64,000 nt of DNA, taken from the NCBI GenBank assembly GCA_963762075.1, contig CAVXJC010000001.1, positions 1 to 64,000 on the forward strand, written 5' to 3'. The stretch is from JAOUEA01 sp963762075. Lineage in GTDB: Bacteria; Actinomycetota; UBA4738; HRBIN12. The translations under genes were made by a program, and so were the position numbers. The first letter of the stretch is position 1. Each line of letters begins with the position of its first letter. This document shows positions 1-8,516 of this stretch, piece by piece. The notes below the pieces were generated by a model. It did not search any database. It saw nothing but the letters and a program-made list of their open reading frames with translations, and was not told the DNA's origin.

Positions 1-63
1 AGGACGGCGACCAACTACGAGGCCGACTTCGACCTCGTCTTCCGCAAGGTCGGCTCAGCGTGA
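1..63 (+). CDS. 3' end of an unidentified gene (partial)
   Basis: The first 20 codons of the window read without interruption into a TGA at 61-63. The visible tail contains NYEADFDLVF and ends in KVGSA. The beginning lies outside the window and 20 residues are too few to assign a family. The next gene is convergent, so this one closes a plus-strand unit. About 100 bases follow it without any recognisable gene or hairpin. Confidence 0.5.
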   Translation, partial: RTATNYEADFDLVFRKVGSA

Positions 64-162
64 TCTCCTCAGTCGCAGGCGGCCCAGGCGAGGGGCTGGA
101 GCAGTGGGGCCTCGTGGCACGGGCCGGGGGCTGCCACAGCCGTCTGAAGGTCGAGTTCGGGC

Positions 163-1405
163 TCACGTCCCGCCCGTCTTCGGAAGGCCGTCACGTGTTC
201 CGACGAGGTACCAGGTCTCCATCTCGCCCTTGCCCTTGACCGGGATCGTGCCGCGTGGCTCGCAGACGAATCCGTCCTTCAGCAGGTCGTACGTCGCGCG
301 AGTGATCTGGATCTCGCCCGGTGTGCCATTCGACTCCATGCGGCTCGCCGTGTTCACGGCATCGCCCCAGAGGTCGTAGAGGAAGCGCTTCGTGCCGATC
401 ACGCCGGCGGTGACCGGCCCGGAGTTGATGCCGATGCGCAGCTCGAGTTCGTCCTGCCCGGCGATCGCCGACGTCACCGCGGCCCGCATATCGAGCGCGA
501 GCAGGGCGGCCCTGATCGCATGGTCGGCGCACGGATCGGGCACGCCCGCAGCGGCCATGTAGCAGTCGCCGATCGTCTTGATCTTCTCGAGTCCGTGCCG
601 CTCGACGAGCGTGTCGAAGTGGGAGAACAGCTGGTCGAGGGTGCCCACGACCTCGGCCGGCGAGAGGCGCTGCGCGAACGGCGTGAAGTCCACGACGTCG
701 GCGAACAGGATCGTGGCCGACTCGACGTGGTCTGCGATCGACCCCGTCGCGGCCTTCAGACGTTTCGCGATCGAGCCCGGCAACACGTTCCTGAGGAGCC
801 CTTCGGAGCGCTCCTGTTCGGCTCGGAGCGCCGTCAGCGCCGAGTTGCGCTGCGTGGCGAACGATGCGAGCACCGTGAACGCCACGGCGCCGGTCCCGAT
901 CACGTTGAGGGCCAGCATCGTGCTCGTGAACCACCCCGGGACGTCGATGTCGGTGAAGAACATCTCGCCCGCGATGCCCAGGAGCACGAAGGCCGCCACG
1001 AACCCGACGAACCAGACGGTCGCCTGGCGCACCTCGAGGAAGACGAGGGCACCGAGGGGAGCCAGCATGCCCCACAGCCCGACCCCTCCCGACGGCAGGA
1101 ACCCACCGGACACCATCTGGCCGATCGTCGTCAGCAGGAGCACGTCGAGGAGCTGCGTGGTGAGGAACGGCGCGAACCTCTTGGTCCTCGAGAAGACCAC
1201 CAACGAGCCGACCGAGATCGCGAAGTAGACGAACGGAAGCACCCCGACCCGTGAGCCGAAGGCGAGATACGAGCCGCCCCACACCAGGGAGACGGGCAGG
1301 ATCAGGACCGCGAGCAGGACGAGGAGTGCCTTCTTCTGGCGCAGGTCCTCGTCGTCGCCGGGGATCCGCGCCGATGCGGCCGAGCCGTGCGGCGAGGTCG
1401 ATCAC
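163..1405 (-). CDS. membrane-anchored class III adenylate/guanylate cyclase (one frameshift)
   Basis: The C-terminal half is a complete class III cyclase domain. It has the first metal motif ILFADVVDFTPFAQRL, the substrate-lysine motif KIKTIGDCYMAAAG, and YDLWGDAVNTASRM with the catalytic Asn and Arg. The N-terminal half has about six hydrophobic segments, so the enzyme sits in the membrane and should make a cyclic nucleotide in the cytoplasm. The natural start is probably the GTG at 1405, which overlaps the stop of the upstream DHFR-like gene (GTGA). From there the protein reads VIDLAARLGRIGADP, then a one-base excess in the C-run near 1364 throws it out of frame before GDDEDLRQKK. An in-frame GTG at 1284 gives an intact but shorter version. 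Substrate (ATP or GTP) is not proven; the Asp in WGDAVN favours ATP. Confidence 0.85.
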
Positions 1406-1957
1406 TCGGTCGCGGGACGGTAGCGCAGCCACAGAACGCCCGATCGATATGGAGTCGACGCGATGAGCTCGAGACGAACCGGTCCCACGCCGTCGAAGAT
1501 CCTCGGACCTTCCGCCCAGATGAACGGGTTGATCCAGAACCAGAACTCGTCGACCGAACCCTGACGGGTCAGCGTGTGCGCGAGCTCTCCGCACCCGGAC
1601 ACGATCAGGTTGCCCCGATGCTCTGCCTTCAGGGCGGGGATGGCCTCGTCGAGGTCGCCCTCGATCAGGCTGGCGTTCCACTCGAGCGGGCTCGCTCAGC
1701 GTCCGCGACGCGACGAACTTCGGCATCGGGTTCAGTCGCTCGGCGAAGCGGGCCATCGACGGTTCGTCGGCGAGCTGCGGCCACACGGCCGCGAGGCCCT
1801 CGTACGTCTTGCGTCCGAGGACCATGGCATCCGCGAGGATGAGCTGCTCGAGGGAGGCCTCGCTGCTGTCCTCGTCGAGCACCAACCACTCGTCGGGCGT
1901 GGGCGCCTCGAACGCGCCGTTGATGGAGATCTGGTTCATCACGATGAGCTTGCCCAT
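1402..1957 (-). CDS. dihydrofolate reductase-like / RibD C-terminal domain protein (frameshifted)
   Basis: The protein starts MGKLIVMNQISINGAFE and continues with VLGRKTYEGLAAVWP, the pattern of the small DHFR-like (RibD_C) proteins of actinobacteria. These bind NAD(P)H and their substrates are usually unknown. Near 1688 an extra base in a CCC run (gene strand) shifts the frame. Removing it joins KFVASRTLSEP to LEWNASLIEGDLDEAIPAL and then to VSGCGELAHTLTRQGSVDE and the end WLRYRPATE. Expected full length is about 185 residues, normal for the family. The ATG at 1957 has a strong GAGGAGG ribosome site 8 bases upstream. The stop overlaps the GTG of the cyclase gene, suggesting translational coupling. 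Confidence 0.8.
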
Positions 1958-2048
1958 CGGCGAATCCTCCTCGCTCTCGCGGTTCCTTCGGATCGCAACA
2001 CGTCGTTCGCTCGAACGTAACTCGATGGTCTCGATCAGCCCGCGCCAC

Positions 2049-2492
2049 TCAGTCCGGCGACACGGGCTCGAGCACGAACACGGGGATCTGCCGCTCGGTC
2101 TTGGTCTGGTACTTCGCGTAGTCGGGCCAGGTGGCGACGGCGCGCTCCCACCAGACGGCCTTCTCGTCGCCGACGACCTCGCGGGCGGTGTAGTCGCGTT
2201 TCGTCGCGCGATCCTGTAGCTCGACGTGCGGATCGGCCTTGAGATTGTGGTACCAGACCGGGTGCTCGGGGGAGCCCCCGAGCGATGCGACGACCGCGTA
2301 TGTGCCCTCGTGCTCGACGCGCATCAGCGGCGTCTTGCGGATCTTGCCGGTCTTCGCGCCCACGGAGGTCAGCACGATCACGGGCCGTCCTTGGAGCTCA
2401 CCGCCCTTCTCGCCGTTGGTCGCTTCGTACCGCTCGACTTGCTTGCGGGCCCACCCGCTCGGACTGGGTTCGTACTCGCCGCTCAGGGGCAT
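2049..2492 (-). CDS. deazaflavin (F420)-dependent nitroreductase-family protein
   Basis: A protein of 147 residues with the hallmarks of the Ddn/nitroreductase family: RPVIVLTSVGAKTGKIRKTP, the conserved PVWYHNLKADPHVE segment and a C-terminal ERQIPVFVLEP. Members use reduced F420 to reduce quinones or other substrates and are largely actinobacterial. I chose the ATG at 2492 because a GGGAGG sequence lies just upstream; the same frame stays open further upstream, but that extension is Arg/Pro-rich shadow sequence. It lies 91 bp upstream of the DHFR-like gene on the same strand and may be co-transcribed with it. Physiological substrate unknown. Confidence 0.85.
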   Translation of the reverse strand: MPLSGEYEPSPSGWARKQVERYEATNGEKGGELQGRPVIVLTSVGAKTGKIRKTPLMRVEHEGTYAVVASLGGSPEHPVWYHNLKADPHVELQDRATKRDYTAREVVGDEKAVWWERAVATWPDYAKYQTKTERQIPVFVLEPVSPD

Positions 2493-2541
2493 ATCCTCAT
2501 CCTCCCTCGGTCCTCGAAGCTTGGGGGGTCGAGCCGATCGG

Positions 2542-3250
2542 ATGCAAGGGGGCTCTCGTAACCACGTTCGTCTTGATCCACGGAGCGGGCGACTCGGGGT
2601 GGTACTGGCATCTCGTGGAGGAGGAGCTCCGCGCGCTCGGTCACGACACCGTCGCGCCCGATCTGCCGGTCGACGGCTCGCCGACGTTGGTCGATTGCGC
2701 CGACGCGGTGGCGCAGGCCGTCGGGAACCCGTCGGCACCGGTCGCCGTCGTCGCGCAGTCGTTCGGCTCGTTCATCGGCCCGCTCGTCGCCGAGCGCCTG
2801 CCCACGCAGGTGCTGGTCCTCGTCGCCGGGATGGTGCCCGCGCCGGGCGAGCCGCCCGACTCGTGGTGGGAGAACACCGGCTACGCCGACGCCGTGCGCG
2901 AGCAGGCCGCGGTCGACGGAGGGCTGACGGGCAACGACGATCCCTTCGTCAGCTTCTTCCACGACGTGCCCCGCCCACTCGCCGAGGAGGCGATGCGGCG
3001 TGAGCGCCACGGATCGATCGCCGGTCTCGACGCGCCGTGGCCCCTGGACGCCTGGCCGGCGGTGCCGACGAGGTTCGTGCTGTGCTCCGAGGACCGGTTC
3101 TTCCCGCCCGCGTTCAGCCGGCGGGTCGTCGCCGAACGGCTCGGCATCGTGCCGGATGAGATCGAGAGCGGTCACTGCGTCGCCCTCAGCCGGCCCGTCG
3201 AACTCGCGGTGATGTTGGACGGCTACGTCACCGACCGCTCGGAGACGTGA
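2542..3250 (+). CDS. alpha/beta hydrolase (start frame uncertain)
   Basis: Clear alpha/beta hydrolase fold: an N-terminal strand with the oxyanion-hole motif VLIHGAGDSGWYWH, a nucleophile elbow written AQSFGSF (Ser in S-x-S-F-G-like context), an acid in LCSEDRFFPP and a C-terminal His in ESGHCVALSRP. About 235 residues, typical of small esterase/salicylate-esterase-like proteins. No in-frame start codon precedes TTFVLIHG. The ATG at 2542 would be in frame if the GGGGG run at 2548-2552 held one base fewer, giving MQGALVTTF. The stop overlaps the GTG of the following GNAT gene (GTGA), so the two are probably translated together. Substrate unknown. Confidence 0.8.
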
Positions 3251-3867
3251 CCGGCGTGACCGGAGCTCCCGACCCGCCCGACCTCACGATCGTGCCCGCC
3301 AACGAGGCGAGCTGGGAGGACCTGCAGGCGATCTTCGGCACGCGCGGCGATCCGTCCCGGTGCTTCTGCCAGCGGTACAAGATGGCCCCGGGCGAGTCGT
3401 GGGCCTCGGTCGGCGCGGAGGAGCTCGCCGCCCGGCTCCGCGAGCAGACGGAGTGCGGGAACCCGAGCTCGTCCACGACGAGCGGCCTCGTCGCCTACCT
3501 CGACGGCGAGCCCGTCGGCTGGTGCGCGGTCGAGCCGCGCCCGGCCTACCCGCGCATGCTGCGCAACGTCCGCGTGCCCTGGGAGGGCCGCACGGAGGAC
3601 AAGGACGACGAGGGCGTGTGGGCAGTGACCTGCTTCGTGACGCGCGCGGGCTTCCGGAAGCGGGGCATCAGCCACGCGCTCGCTCGCGCCGCCGTCGACT
3701 TCGCCCGGGAACGCGGTGCCCGCGCCCTCGAGGGCTATCCGATCACCACGAAGGACGTGATCCTGTCCGAGCTCCACGTCGGCACGGTCGGAGCATTCGA
3801 GGCCGCCGGGTTCACCGAGGTCAGCCGCCCAACCCTCCGACGGGTGGTCATGCGCATCGACTTATGA
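3247..3867 (+). CDS. GNAT family N-acetyltransferase
   Basis: A 206-residue acetyltransferase-like protein. The central part has VAYLDGEPVGWCAVEPRPAY followed by the acetyl-CoA-binding core VTCFVTRAGFRKRGISHAL, with R-x-x-G-I/V-[SG] standing in for the usual Q-x-x-G-x-G/A loop. The C-terminal part has VGAFEAAGFTEVSRP, the typical last strand pair. An N-terminal CFCQRYKM segment, rich in Cys, is characteristic of a GNAT subgroup seen in actinobacteria. It starts with a GTG overlapping the hydrolase stop by four bases. The acceptor substrate cannot be inferred. Confidence 0.85.
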   Translation: MTGVTGAPDPPDLTIVPANEASWEDLQAIFGTRGDPSRCFCQRYKMAPGESWASVGAEELAARLREQTECGNPSSSTTSGLVAYLDGEPVGWCAVEPRPAYPRMLRNVRVPWEGRTEDKDDEGVWAVTCFVTRAGFRKRGISHALARAAVDFARERGARALEGYPITTKDVILSELHVGTVGAFEAAGFTEVSRPTLRRVVMRIDL

Positions 3868-4172
3868 CGAGGAATGGCGGCTCAGGGTTGCCCCCGCGAA
3901 GGAGACCTCTCTGCATTGAATCAGCGGCTCCAAGAGTCTGGGCACAACGCCGTGTCCCCGGCGCGCTCTGTCCAAGGCGTTAAGGCGTCACGAGATGGAG
4001 GAAGAGCTCGTTCTTGTGCTTCAACAGGCTTAGACCCGCGCAATCGCCAATTCCTGAATTGACCTTGCGCTCGAGGGGGCGGCTACCGCGACGCCTTCCG
4101 TTGCCCCTGGTCTGCCAGCGACCCTTCGGTACACTCGCTGGCATCCCTGACCTGCGGAAACGGAGTTCCTAG
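3868..4172 (+). other. intergenic stretch of about 305 bp
   Basis: No convincing protein gene, tRNA or terminator hairpin is seen here. GC content is visibly lower than in the flanking genes. A TACACT box at about 4131-4136 resembles an actinobacterial -10 element and could drive the AlkP-superfamily gene at 4173, with a leader of roughly 30 nt ending in a CGGAG ribosome-binding sequence. No good -35 element is visible. Confidence 0.35.
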
Positions 4173-5796
4173 ATGTCACGAGTGATCCTGATCGCGTGGG
4201 ACGGCGCCGACTGGCGCATCCTCGACCCCCTGCTCGAGCAGGGCGCACTGCCCAACCTGCAGGCGCTGATCGACCGGGGGCAGCGCGACGTGCTGCGCTC
4301 CACGGTGCCCACGCACAGCTGGTCGGCCTGGCCGAGCTTCCTCACGGGGGTCGACCCGGTGGACCACGGCGTGTACGACATCCTCGAGACGGTGCCGGGC
4401 ACGCACAAGCAGTACCCGGTGACCTACAAGTCGATCAAGGCGCGCACGTTCCTCGACGACCTGACCGCCGCGAAGAAGAAGCAGCTGCTGCTCGACGTGC
4501 CGCTCACGTTCCCGCCGCCTGCGATCGAGGGAAGCCTCGCCGCCGGCGGGGTGCTGCCCAAGAACCGCCAGTTCACGTGGCCGGGCGACCTTCCCGAGCA
4601 GCTGCAGAAGGCCGGGCTCGAGTGGCCGATCAACGGCATGAGCTGGACGACGTACCACAACAAGCCCGACGCCTACCTCGACGAGGCGTTCGAGGTCACG
4701 GGCAAGCGCATCAAGGCGTCGGAGTGGCTGATGGACAACACCGACTGGGACCTGATGGCGAGCGTCTGGGTCTCGATCGACCGCACGCAGCACTGCCTGA
4801 GCAACTACATCGCGCCCGACCATCCCGACTACGCGGCGAACAAGGACACGCGCATCGGCAAGAAGGTGGCCGACATCTTCCGCCAGACCGACGACGCGAT
4901 CGGCTCGTTCGTGATCGCGGGCGCGCGAGGACGACATCATCCTGTTCATCAGCGACCACGGCTTCCAGTCGTGCACGCGCGCGGTGAACATGGACCGCAT
5001 GCTGCACGAGATGGGCTTCCTCGAGTTCTCGGCGTCCAACGCGGTGTTCGGCCCGATGCAGTGGGGGCCCGTGCGCACGGTGGCGCGCAAGGTCTACGAC
5101 ACCCTCGGCCTGCACGGGAAGGTCGCCCTGCCGCAGTCGGTGAACTGGGCGAAGACGCGCGCGTACACGACGATCCGGAGCACGGGCGAGGGCGTCTCGA
5201 TCAACCTGGCCGGCCGCGACATCGACGGCATCGTGGACCCGGGCGACTACGAGAAGGTGCGCGGCGACCTGATGGATCGGCTCGGGTTCCTACGTCGACC
5301 CGAAGACCGGGATGTCGCCGGTGAAGTCGATCGCCAAGCGCGAGGACGTCTTCCCGGGCGGGAAGTTCGCCGAGCAGGCGCCCGACATCATGATGGTGCC
5401 GAACGAGGGCTACTCGCTCACGCACGCGAAGAGCGCGATCGAGGACGCCGACTGGGTGAGCGGCGACCACCGCATGGAAGGCGTGATCGTGGCGGTCGGC
5501 CCTCAGGTCAAGCCGTTCGAGCGCACGCCGGCGCTGATCGACATGGCCCCGACGCTGGTGGCGGCGCTCGACGCGCCCGCGGCGGTGCGGCCGACCGGAC
5601 GCGTGCTGACACGAGATCGTGGGCGACGCCGGGCTCACCGAGCGTGAGGTGTCCGCCGGCGACGACGGTTCCACGGCGGCCGGGCCGGCGATCCCCGGCA
5701 TGACGATCCCGGGCATGGGCGGCGAGAGCGCGGTCAACGAGACCGAGGCCGACGAGATGGAAGAGCACCTTCGAGGCCTCGGCTACATCGAGTAGG
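4173..5796 (+). CDS. alkaline-phosphatase-superfamily hydrolase (type I phosphodiesterase/pyrophosphatase-like), three frameshifts
   Basis: The reading starts MSRVILIAWDGADWRILDP, with the first metal-binding Asp. It continues with STVPTHSWSAWPSFLTG, the nucleophile region, and DPVDHGVYD, then after a frameshift ISDHGFQSCTRAVN with the DHG metal ligands. The last segment has DWVSGDHRMEGVIVAVGP and a C-terminal EEHLRGLGYIE, frequent in this branch. Restored length is about 540 residues. Breaks lie near 4920 (extra G), 5290 (extra C before YVDPKTGMSP) and 5609 (extra base before HEIVGDAGL). All three are mended by deleting one base. Probably a cytoplasmic or cell-surface phosphoester or nucleotide-phosphate hydrolase; the substrate is unknown. 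If the breaks are real it is a pseudogene. Confidence 0.8.
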
Positions 5797-5896
5797 GCGG
5801 GCAGCATCGAGCATCTCGTGGACTTCCTCTGCTACGGCGGTTGAGGACGTCCTACTTCTCCAGCGGAAACGCGTCGAGCCAGATGCACCGGCGAGC

Positions 5897-6754
5897 TCAG
5901 GAGGCTCGACCGACCTCGACCTTGCCGTCGACGATGCGGGCGGAGTAGACGGGTTGCGGAGCGGTGGCCGGCCCGCGCTCGAGCTCGCCGTCGGTCACAC
6001 GGAAGCAGCTCCCGTGCCATGGACACTGGATCGTGTCGCCGTCGAGTTTTCCTTTGTGGAGCGGTCCGCCTCGATGGGTGCACCGGTCGTTCATCGCGTA
6101 CACCTGATCGCCACGTCGGAGCAGGAACACCGGCACGCCCTTGACGTCGACGACCGTCGGGGTGTCGTCCTTGAGGTCCTCGGCGGACATCACGGCGTTC
6201 GGCCGCGCGGGCAGCCGGTCGAACGCGGTGACATCCACCCCGACACCCCGAGAGTAGACGAGGTGACCGCCGATGTATGCAGTTGCCGACGCGATACCTG
6301 TGCCGGCGGTGCTGAGCGCGACGCCGAGCGCTCGGTGGCCGGCGCGGCGCGCGGCCCACGAAAGCCCGAAGGCGGCGATCGCCGCCGTGTTGCCCAGCGC
6401 GTGCGCGATGCCGGCCCTGCGTTCCTCGCCCTCGGTGTCGGCCCAGTCGGACCAACCGGCGAGCGCGGTCGGTCCCGCCGAGAGCACACCCAGTCCGATC
6501 AGTCGGCGCGCTGCGTCCGCGGAGCGTTCACCACCGACCACATCGAGCATGCCCGCGCTCATCCACGCGCCGATCGTCACGTCGGTCAGCACCGGATGCA
6601 GCGGGTGCCCGAGCCATGTGCCGCTCAGCAGATCCTTGAGCGGCCCCGGACCCAGGCGATCGGCGATCGGTCCGATGCGCTTGGCTGCACGATCGAGTTG
6701 GGGACCGAAGCGATCGACGACGACGGACGGCAGACGAAGCAGCGGCGATGTCAT
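5897..6754 (-). CDS. Rieske [2Fe-2S] protein with N-terminal DUF2231 membrane domain
   Basis: The 285-residue protein has an N-terminal DUF2231-like part with GHPLHPVLTDVTIGAW and several hydrophobic helices. It is followed by a Rieske ferredoxin domain with the two cluster-binding motifs CTHRGGPL and CPWHGSCF. The iron-sulfur domain thus hangs on a membrane module and likely passes electrons to or from an unidentified partner. The ATG at 6754 (MTSPLLRLP) was chosen; the open frame continues 38 codons upstream but without a membrane or domain signature. The neighbours are convergent, so it is probably monocistronic. The combination is common in actinobacteria; the function is not established. 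Confidence 0.85.
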   Translation of the reverse strand: MTSPLLRLPSVVVDRFGPQLDRAAKRIGPIADRLGPGPLKDLLSGTWLGHPLHPVLTDVTIGAWMSAGMLDVVGGERSADAARRLIGLGVLSAGPTALAGWSDWADTEGEERRAGIAHALGNTAAIAAFGLSWAARRAGHRALGVALSTAGTGIASATAYIGGHLVYSRGVGVDVTAFDRLPARPNAVMSAEDLKDDTPTVVDVKGVPVFLLRRGDQVYAMNDRCTHRGGPLHKGKLDGDTIQCPWHGSCFRVTDGELERGPATAPQPVYSARIVDGKVEVGRAS

Positions 6755-6859
6755 CCACGCATCGTGCCCGCTCTGCGTTCGCTCGAAACCCGGCCGGCCG
6801 GGTTGAGTTTCAGGTTCACGGGTAAGAGCTTCTGGTCGCCAAGCAGAGGGGAGCACGAC

Positions 6860-7351
6860 ATGGACCAACCGAAGCAGATCGCGAAGACCGGGAAGCGCGT
6901 CGGCAAGAAGGTGCTCGGCACCGACGTCGCGCAGGGATTCGTCGAGGCGGTCGTCGACAAGCTGGAAGAGGTCGCGGTCGACAAGGCAGACGACGTCGCA
7001 GCCGCAGTGAAGGACAAGGCTGCGAAGGCCGGAGGCCGGAAGCCGAAGCGCTCGACGGCGAAGCGCACGCAGGCGGCATCGAAGAAGCCGACAGCGAAGA
7101 AGAAGCCGACCGCCAAGAAGAAGTCGGCCGCGAAGAAGCCGACCGCGAAGAAGCCGACCGCGAAGAAGCCGACCGCAAGAAAGAAGTCGAGCGCGAAGAA
7201 GAAGTCGACCGCCAAGCGACCGGTGGCCAAGAAGTCGGCCGCGAAGAGGCGCACGACCGCCAAGAGGTCGGCCGCGAAGAGGCGCACGACCGCGAAGAGA
7301 TCGACCGCGAAGAGGCGCACGACCGCCAAGAGGTCGGCCGCGAAGCGGTAG
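6860..7351 (+). CDS. histone H1-like, lysine/alanine-rich DNA-binding protein
   Basis: A 163-residue protein with two parts. The first 60 residues (MDQPKQIAKTGKRVGKKV ... VDKADDVAAAVKDKAAKAGG) are predicted helical and mixed-charge. The remaining 100 are an extremely basic, low-complexity tail made of repeats such as KKPTAKK and AAKRRTTAKRS. Such tails resemble eukaryotic H1 and bacterial H1-like proteins (HC1/HupS type) and bind DNA non-specifically. No HU fold is visible, so this is not a two-domain HU. The start ATG at 6860 is preceded by AGAGGGGA. The tail occurs again in shorter form at the C-terminus of the topoisomerase at 40765. Confidence 0.8.
   Translation: MDQPKQIAKTGKRVGKKVLGTDVAQGFVEAVVDKLEEVAVDKADDVAAAVKDKAAKAGGRKPKRSTAKRTQAASKKPTAKKKPTAKKKSAAKKPTAKKPTAKKPTARKKSSAKKKSTAKRPVAKKSAAKRRTTAKRSAAKRRTTAKRSTAKRRTTAKRSAAKR
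7078..7345 (+). repeat. degenerate tandem repeats encoding the lysine-rich tail
   Basis: The coding sequence is built from recurring short units, first AAGAAGCCGACCGC-type units (AKKPT), then at least four copies of an approximately 30-bp unit encoding AAKRRTTAKR (AAGAGGCGCACGACCGC...). The repeats are nearly identical at the nucleotide level in the last 100 bp, which suggests recent expansion or contraction by slippage. Confidence 0.75.
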
Positions 7352-7356
7352 ACAAC

Positions 7357-7695
7357 CTAGGTCGGGGCGGAGAACTGCTTCTCGAGGGTCGCCGCTACCC
7401 GCTCCAGCTCGTGACGCATGCGCGCGCGCATCTCGGCGGCGGCCTCGGACCCCGCCGGTGCGTCGGCGGTCATGGTGATGGTGGCGCCTCCGGAGCCCTC
7501 GGGTGCCACCAGCACCAGGGCGCGCCCTCCGCGCCAGTCGGTCGTCACCGCTTCGGTGATCGCGAGGCCCTCGACTTCCTTCATATGTGCGTAGACCCGC
7601 TCGTGGCCGAGGTCGATCGAGATCGAGTCCTCGATCTGCTCGAGGGGCACTCCTTCGTCGGCGCTCATCGACGACGCGTGGTCACTGCTCGTCAC
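7357..7695 (-). CDS. small hypothetical protein
   Basis: A 112-residue protein (short form 103 residues if it starts at the ATG at 7668). The sequence reads like a small alpha/beta domain: SISIDLGHERVYAHMKEVEG, a strand-rich ALVLVAPEGSGGATITMTAD and a C-terminal helix RHELERVAATLEKQF. A C-terminal helix after a strand-rich core is reminiscent of polyketide-cyclase/SRPBCC-type small domains, but I do not recognise a family. The GTG at 7695 lies inside the end of the upstream gene (14-bp overlap), so the two genes are likely co-translated. Confidence 0.55.
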   Translation of the reverse strand: MTSSDHASSMSADEGVPLEQIEDSISIDLGHERVYAHMKEVEGLAITEAVTTDWRGGRALVLVAPEGSGGATITMTADAPAGSEAAAEMRARMRHELERVAATLEKQFSAPT

Positions 7696-7894
7696 GCGCG
7701 GCCCTGATGAACGGGCGCACGAGCCGGTACACGGCGTACGCGATCAGCGCGAGTCCGATCGCCGCCTCGACCTGACGCTCACTGAACCGGCTGTGTCGGG
7801 ACACCGGCCGTGCGATGGCTCGTCCGGCGGTTCCCCGCCATCCGGTGAGGGCTGCCTCGCCGAACCGTTCGATGCGCTCTGTGGTGATCGCCAT
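7682..7894 (-). CDS. small single-pass membrane protein
   Basis: Seventy residues with an amphipathic N-terminal half and one hydrophobic helix near the C-terminus (QVEAAIGLALIAYAVYRLVR). No family is recognised. A very strong ribosome site, GGGAGGAGG, sits 6-7 bases before the ATG, so expression is plausible. It is the first gene of a two-gene unit with the hypothetical protein at 7357. Confidence 0.55.
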   Translation of the reverse strand: MAITTERIERFGEAALTGWRGTAGRAIARPVSRHSRFSERQVEAAIGLALIAYAVYRLVRPFIRAARDEQ

Positions 7895-7960
7895 GCTTCC
7901 TCCTCCCGTTGTGTGTCGAGCGTCCTACCCGCGACGCAGATGCATCAACCGTACTCCGGT

Positions 7961-7974
7961 TAGGGTTTACGACG
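7961..7974 (+). promoter_or_regulatory. -10 element of a leaderless transcript
   Basis: TAGGGT at 7961-7966 is followed by seven bases and then the GTG start of the DinB-like gene at 7974. In actinobacteria this geometry places the transcription start on the first base of the start codon. There is no ribosome-binding sequence, which fits. No convincing -35 box is seen. Confidence 0.5.
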
Positions 7975-8513
7975 TGGGCGGGCGTTCTCCCGATCCGGTC
8001 GAGGATCCACAGGCATATCAGGAGCACCTGCTCGGTCTGCTCGGCGACGATGACCCGGCAGGGGTGCAAGCGAAGACGCCCGGGGAGTGGCGCACGTTGG
8101 TGGATCTCGCCGGGCCGAACCTGCATGAGGAACCCGCCGACGGGGAGTGGTCCGTCTTCGGCTGCCTCGCCCATGCGGTCGACGCCGAGGTCGTCGTGAG
8201 TGGTCGCTACCGGTGGATCGTGGCGCATGACGAGCCGCCGCTGCTCGGCTACGACCAGGATCTATGGGTGCAGCGGCTGCACGCGGACCCCGACGCGGAG
8301 GCGCCCGCCGATCTGCTCGGGTTGTTCGTCGCGATGCGCCAGGGCAACGTGGCGATGTGGCGCCGGAGCACGGAGGAGGAACGCGCCCGTTTCGGGGTGC
8401 ACCGTGAGCGCGGGCCGGAAAGCTACGACCTGACGTTCCGCATGATCGCGGGGCACGACCGATTCCATCTGCGACAAGCCCGCGAAACGCTCGACACCGT
8501 CACGCGGGCCTGA
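7974..8513 (+). CDS. DinB/mycothiol-dependent-enzyme-like family protein
   Basis: A 179-residue helical protein. Two His-containing regions fit the metal-binding triad of the DinB four-helix bundle: GCLAHAVDAEVVVSGRYRWI in the middle and MIAGHDRFHLRQARETLD at the C-terminus. Family members include mycothiol- and bacillithiol-dependent transferases; the substrate here is unknown. The GTG at 7974 is supported by the leaderless promoter just upstream. The gene ends three bases before the convergent DUF1761 gene. Confidence 0.65.
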   Translation: MGGRSPDPVEDPQAYQEHLLGLLGDDDPAGVQAKTPGEWRTLVDLAGPNLHEEPADGEWSVFGCLAHAVDAEVVVSGRYRWIVAHDEPPLLGYDQDLWVQRLHADPDAEAPADLLGLFVAMRQGNVAMWRRSTEEERARFGVHRERGPESYDLTFRMIAGHDRFHLRQARETLDTVTRA

Positions 8514-8516
8514 CTG

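Noticed and set aside
191..1957. A 588-codon open frame covering the DHFR-like and cyclase genes
   Set aside because: Only its first 90 residues are real DHFR-like protein; after the extra base near 1688 it is Arg/Pro-rich shadow sequence, with one short true stretch (VIDLAARLGRIGADP) before the next shift.
4173..5796. Programmed +1 frameshifting as explanation of the shifted genes
   Set aside because: Sites have no shared slippery sequence or downstream structure, occur several times per gene, and affect unrelated functions; error or decay is simpler.
6751..7329. Minus-strand frame rich in Phe, Ala and Val opposite the H1-like gene
   Set aside because: It is the mirror of the lysine-rich repeats (AAG/GCC codons read backwards) and has no independent domain or ribosome site.
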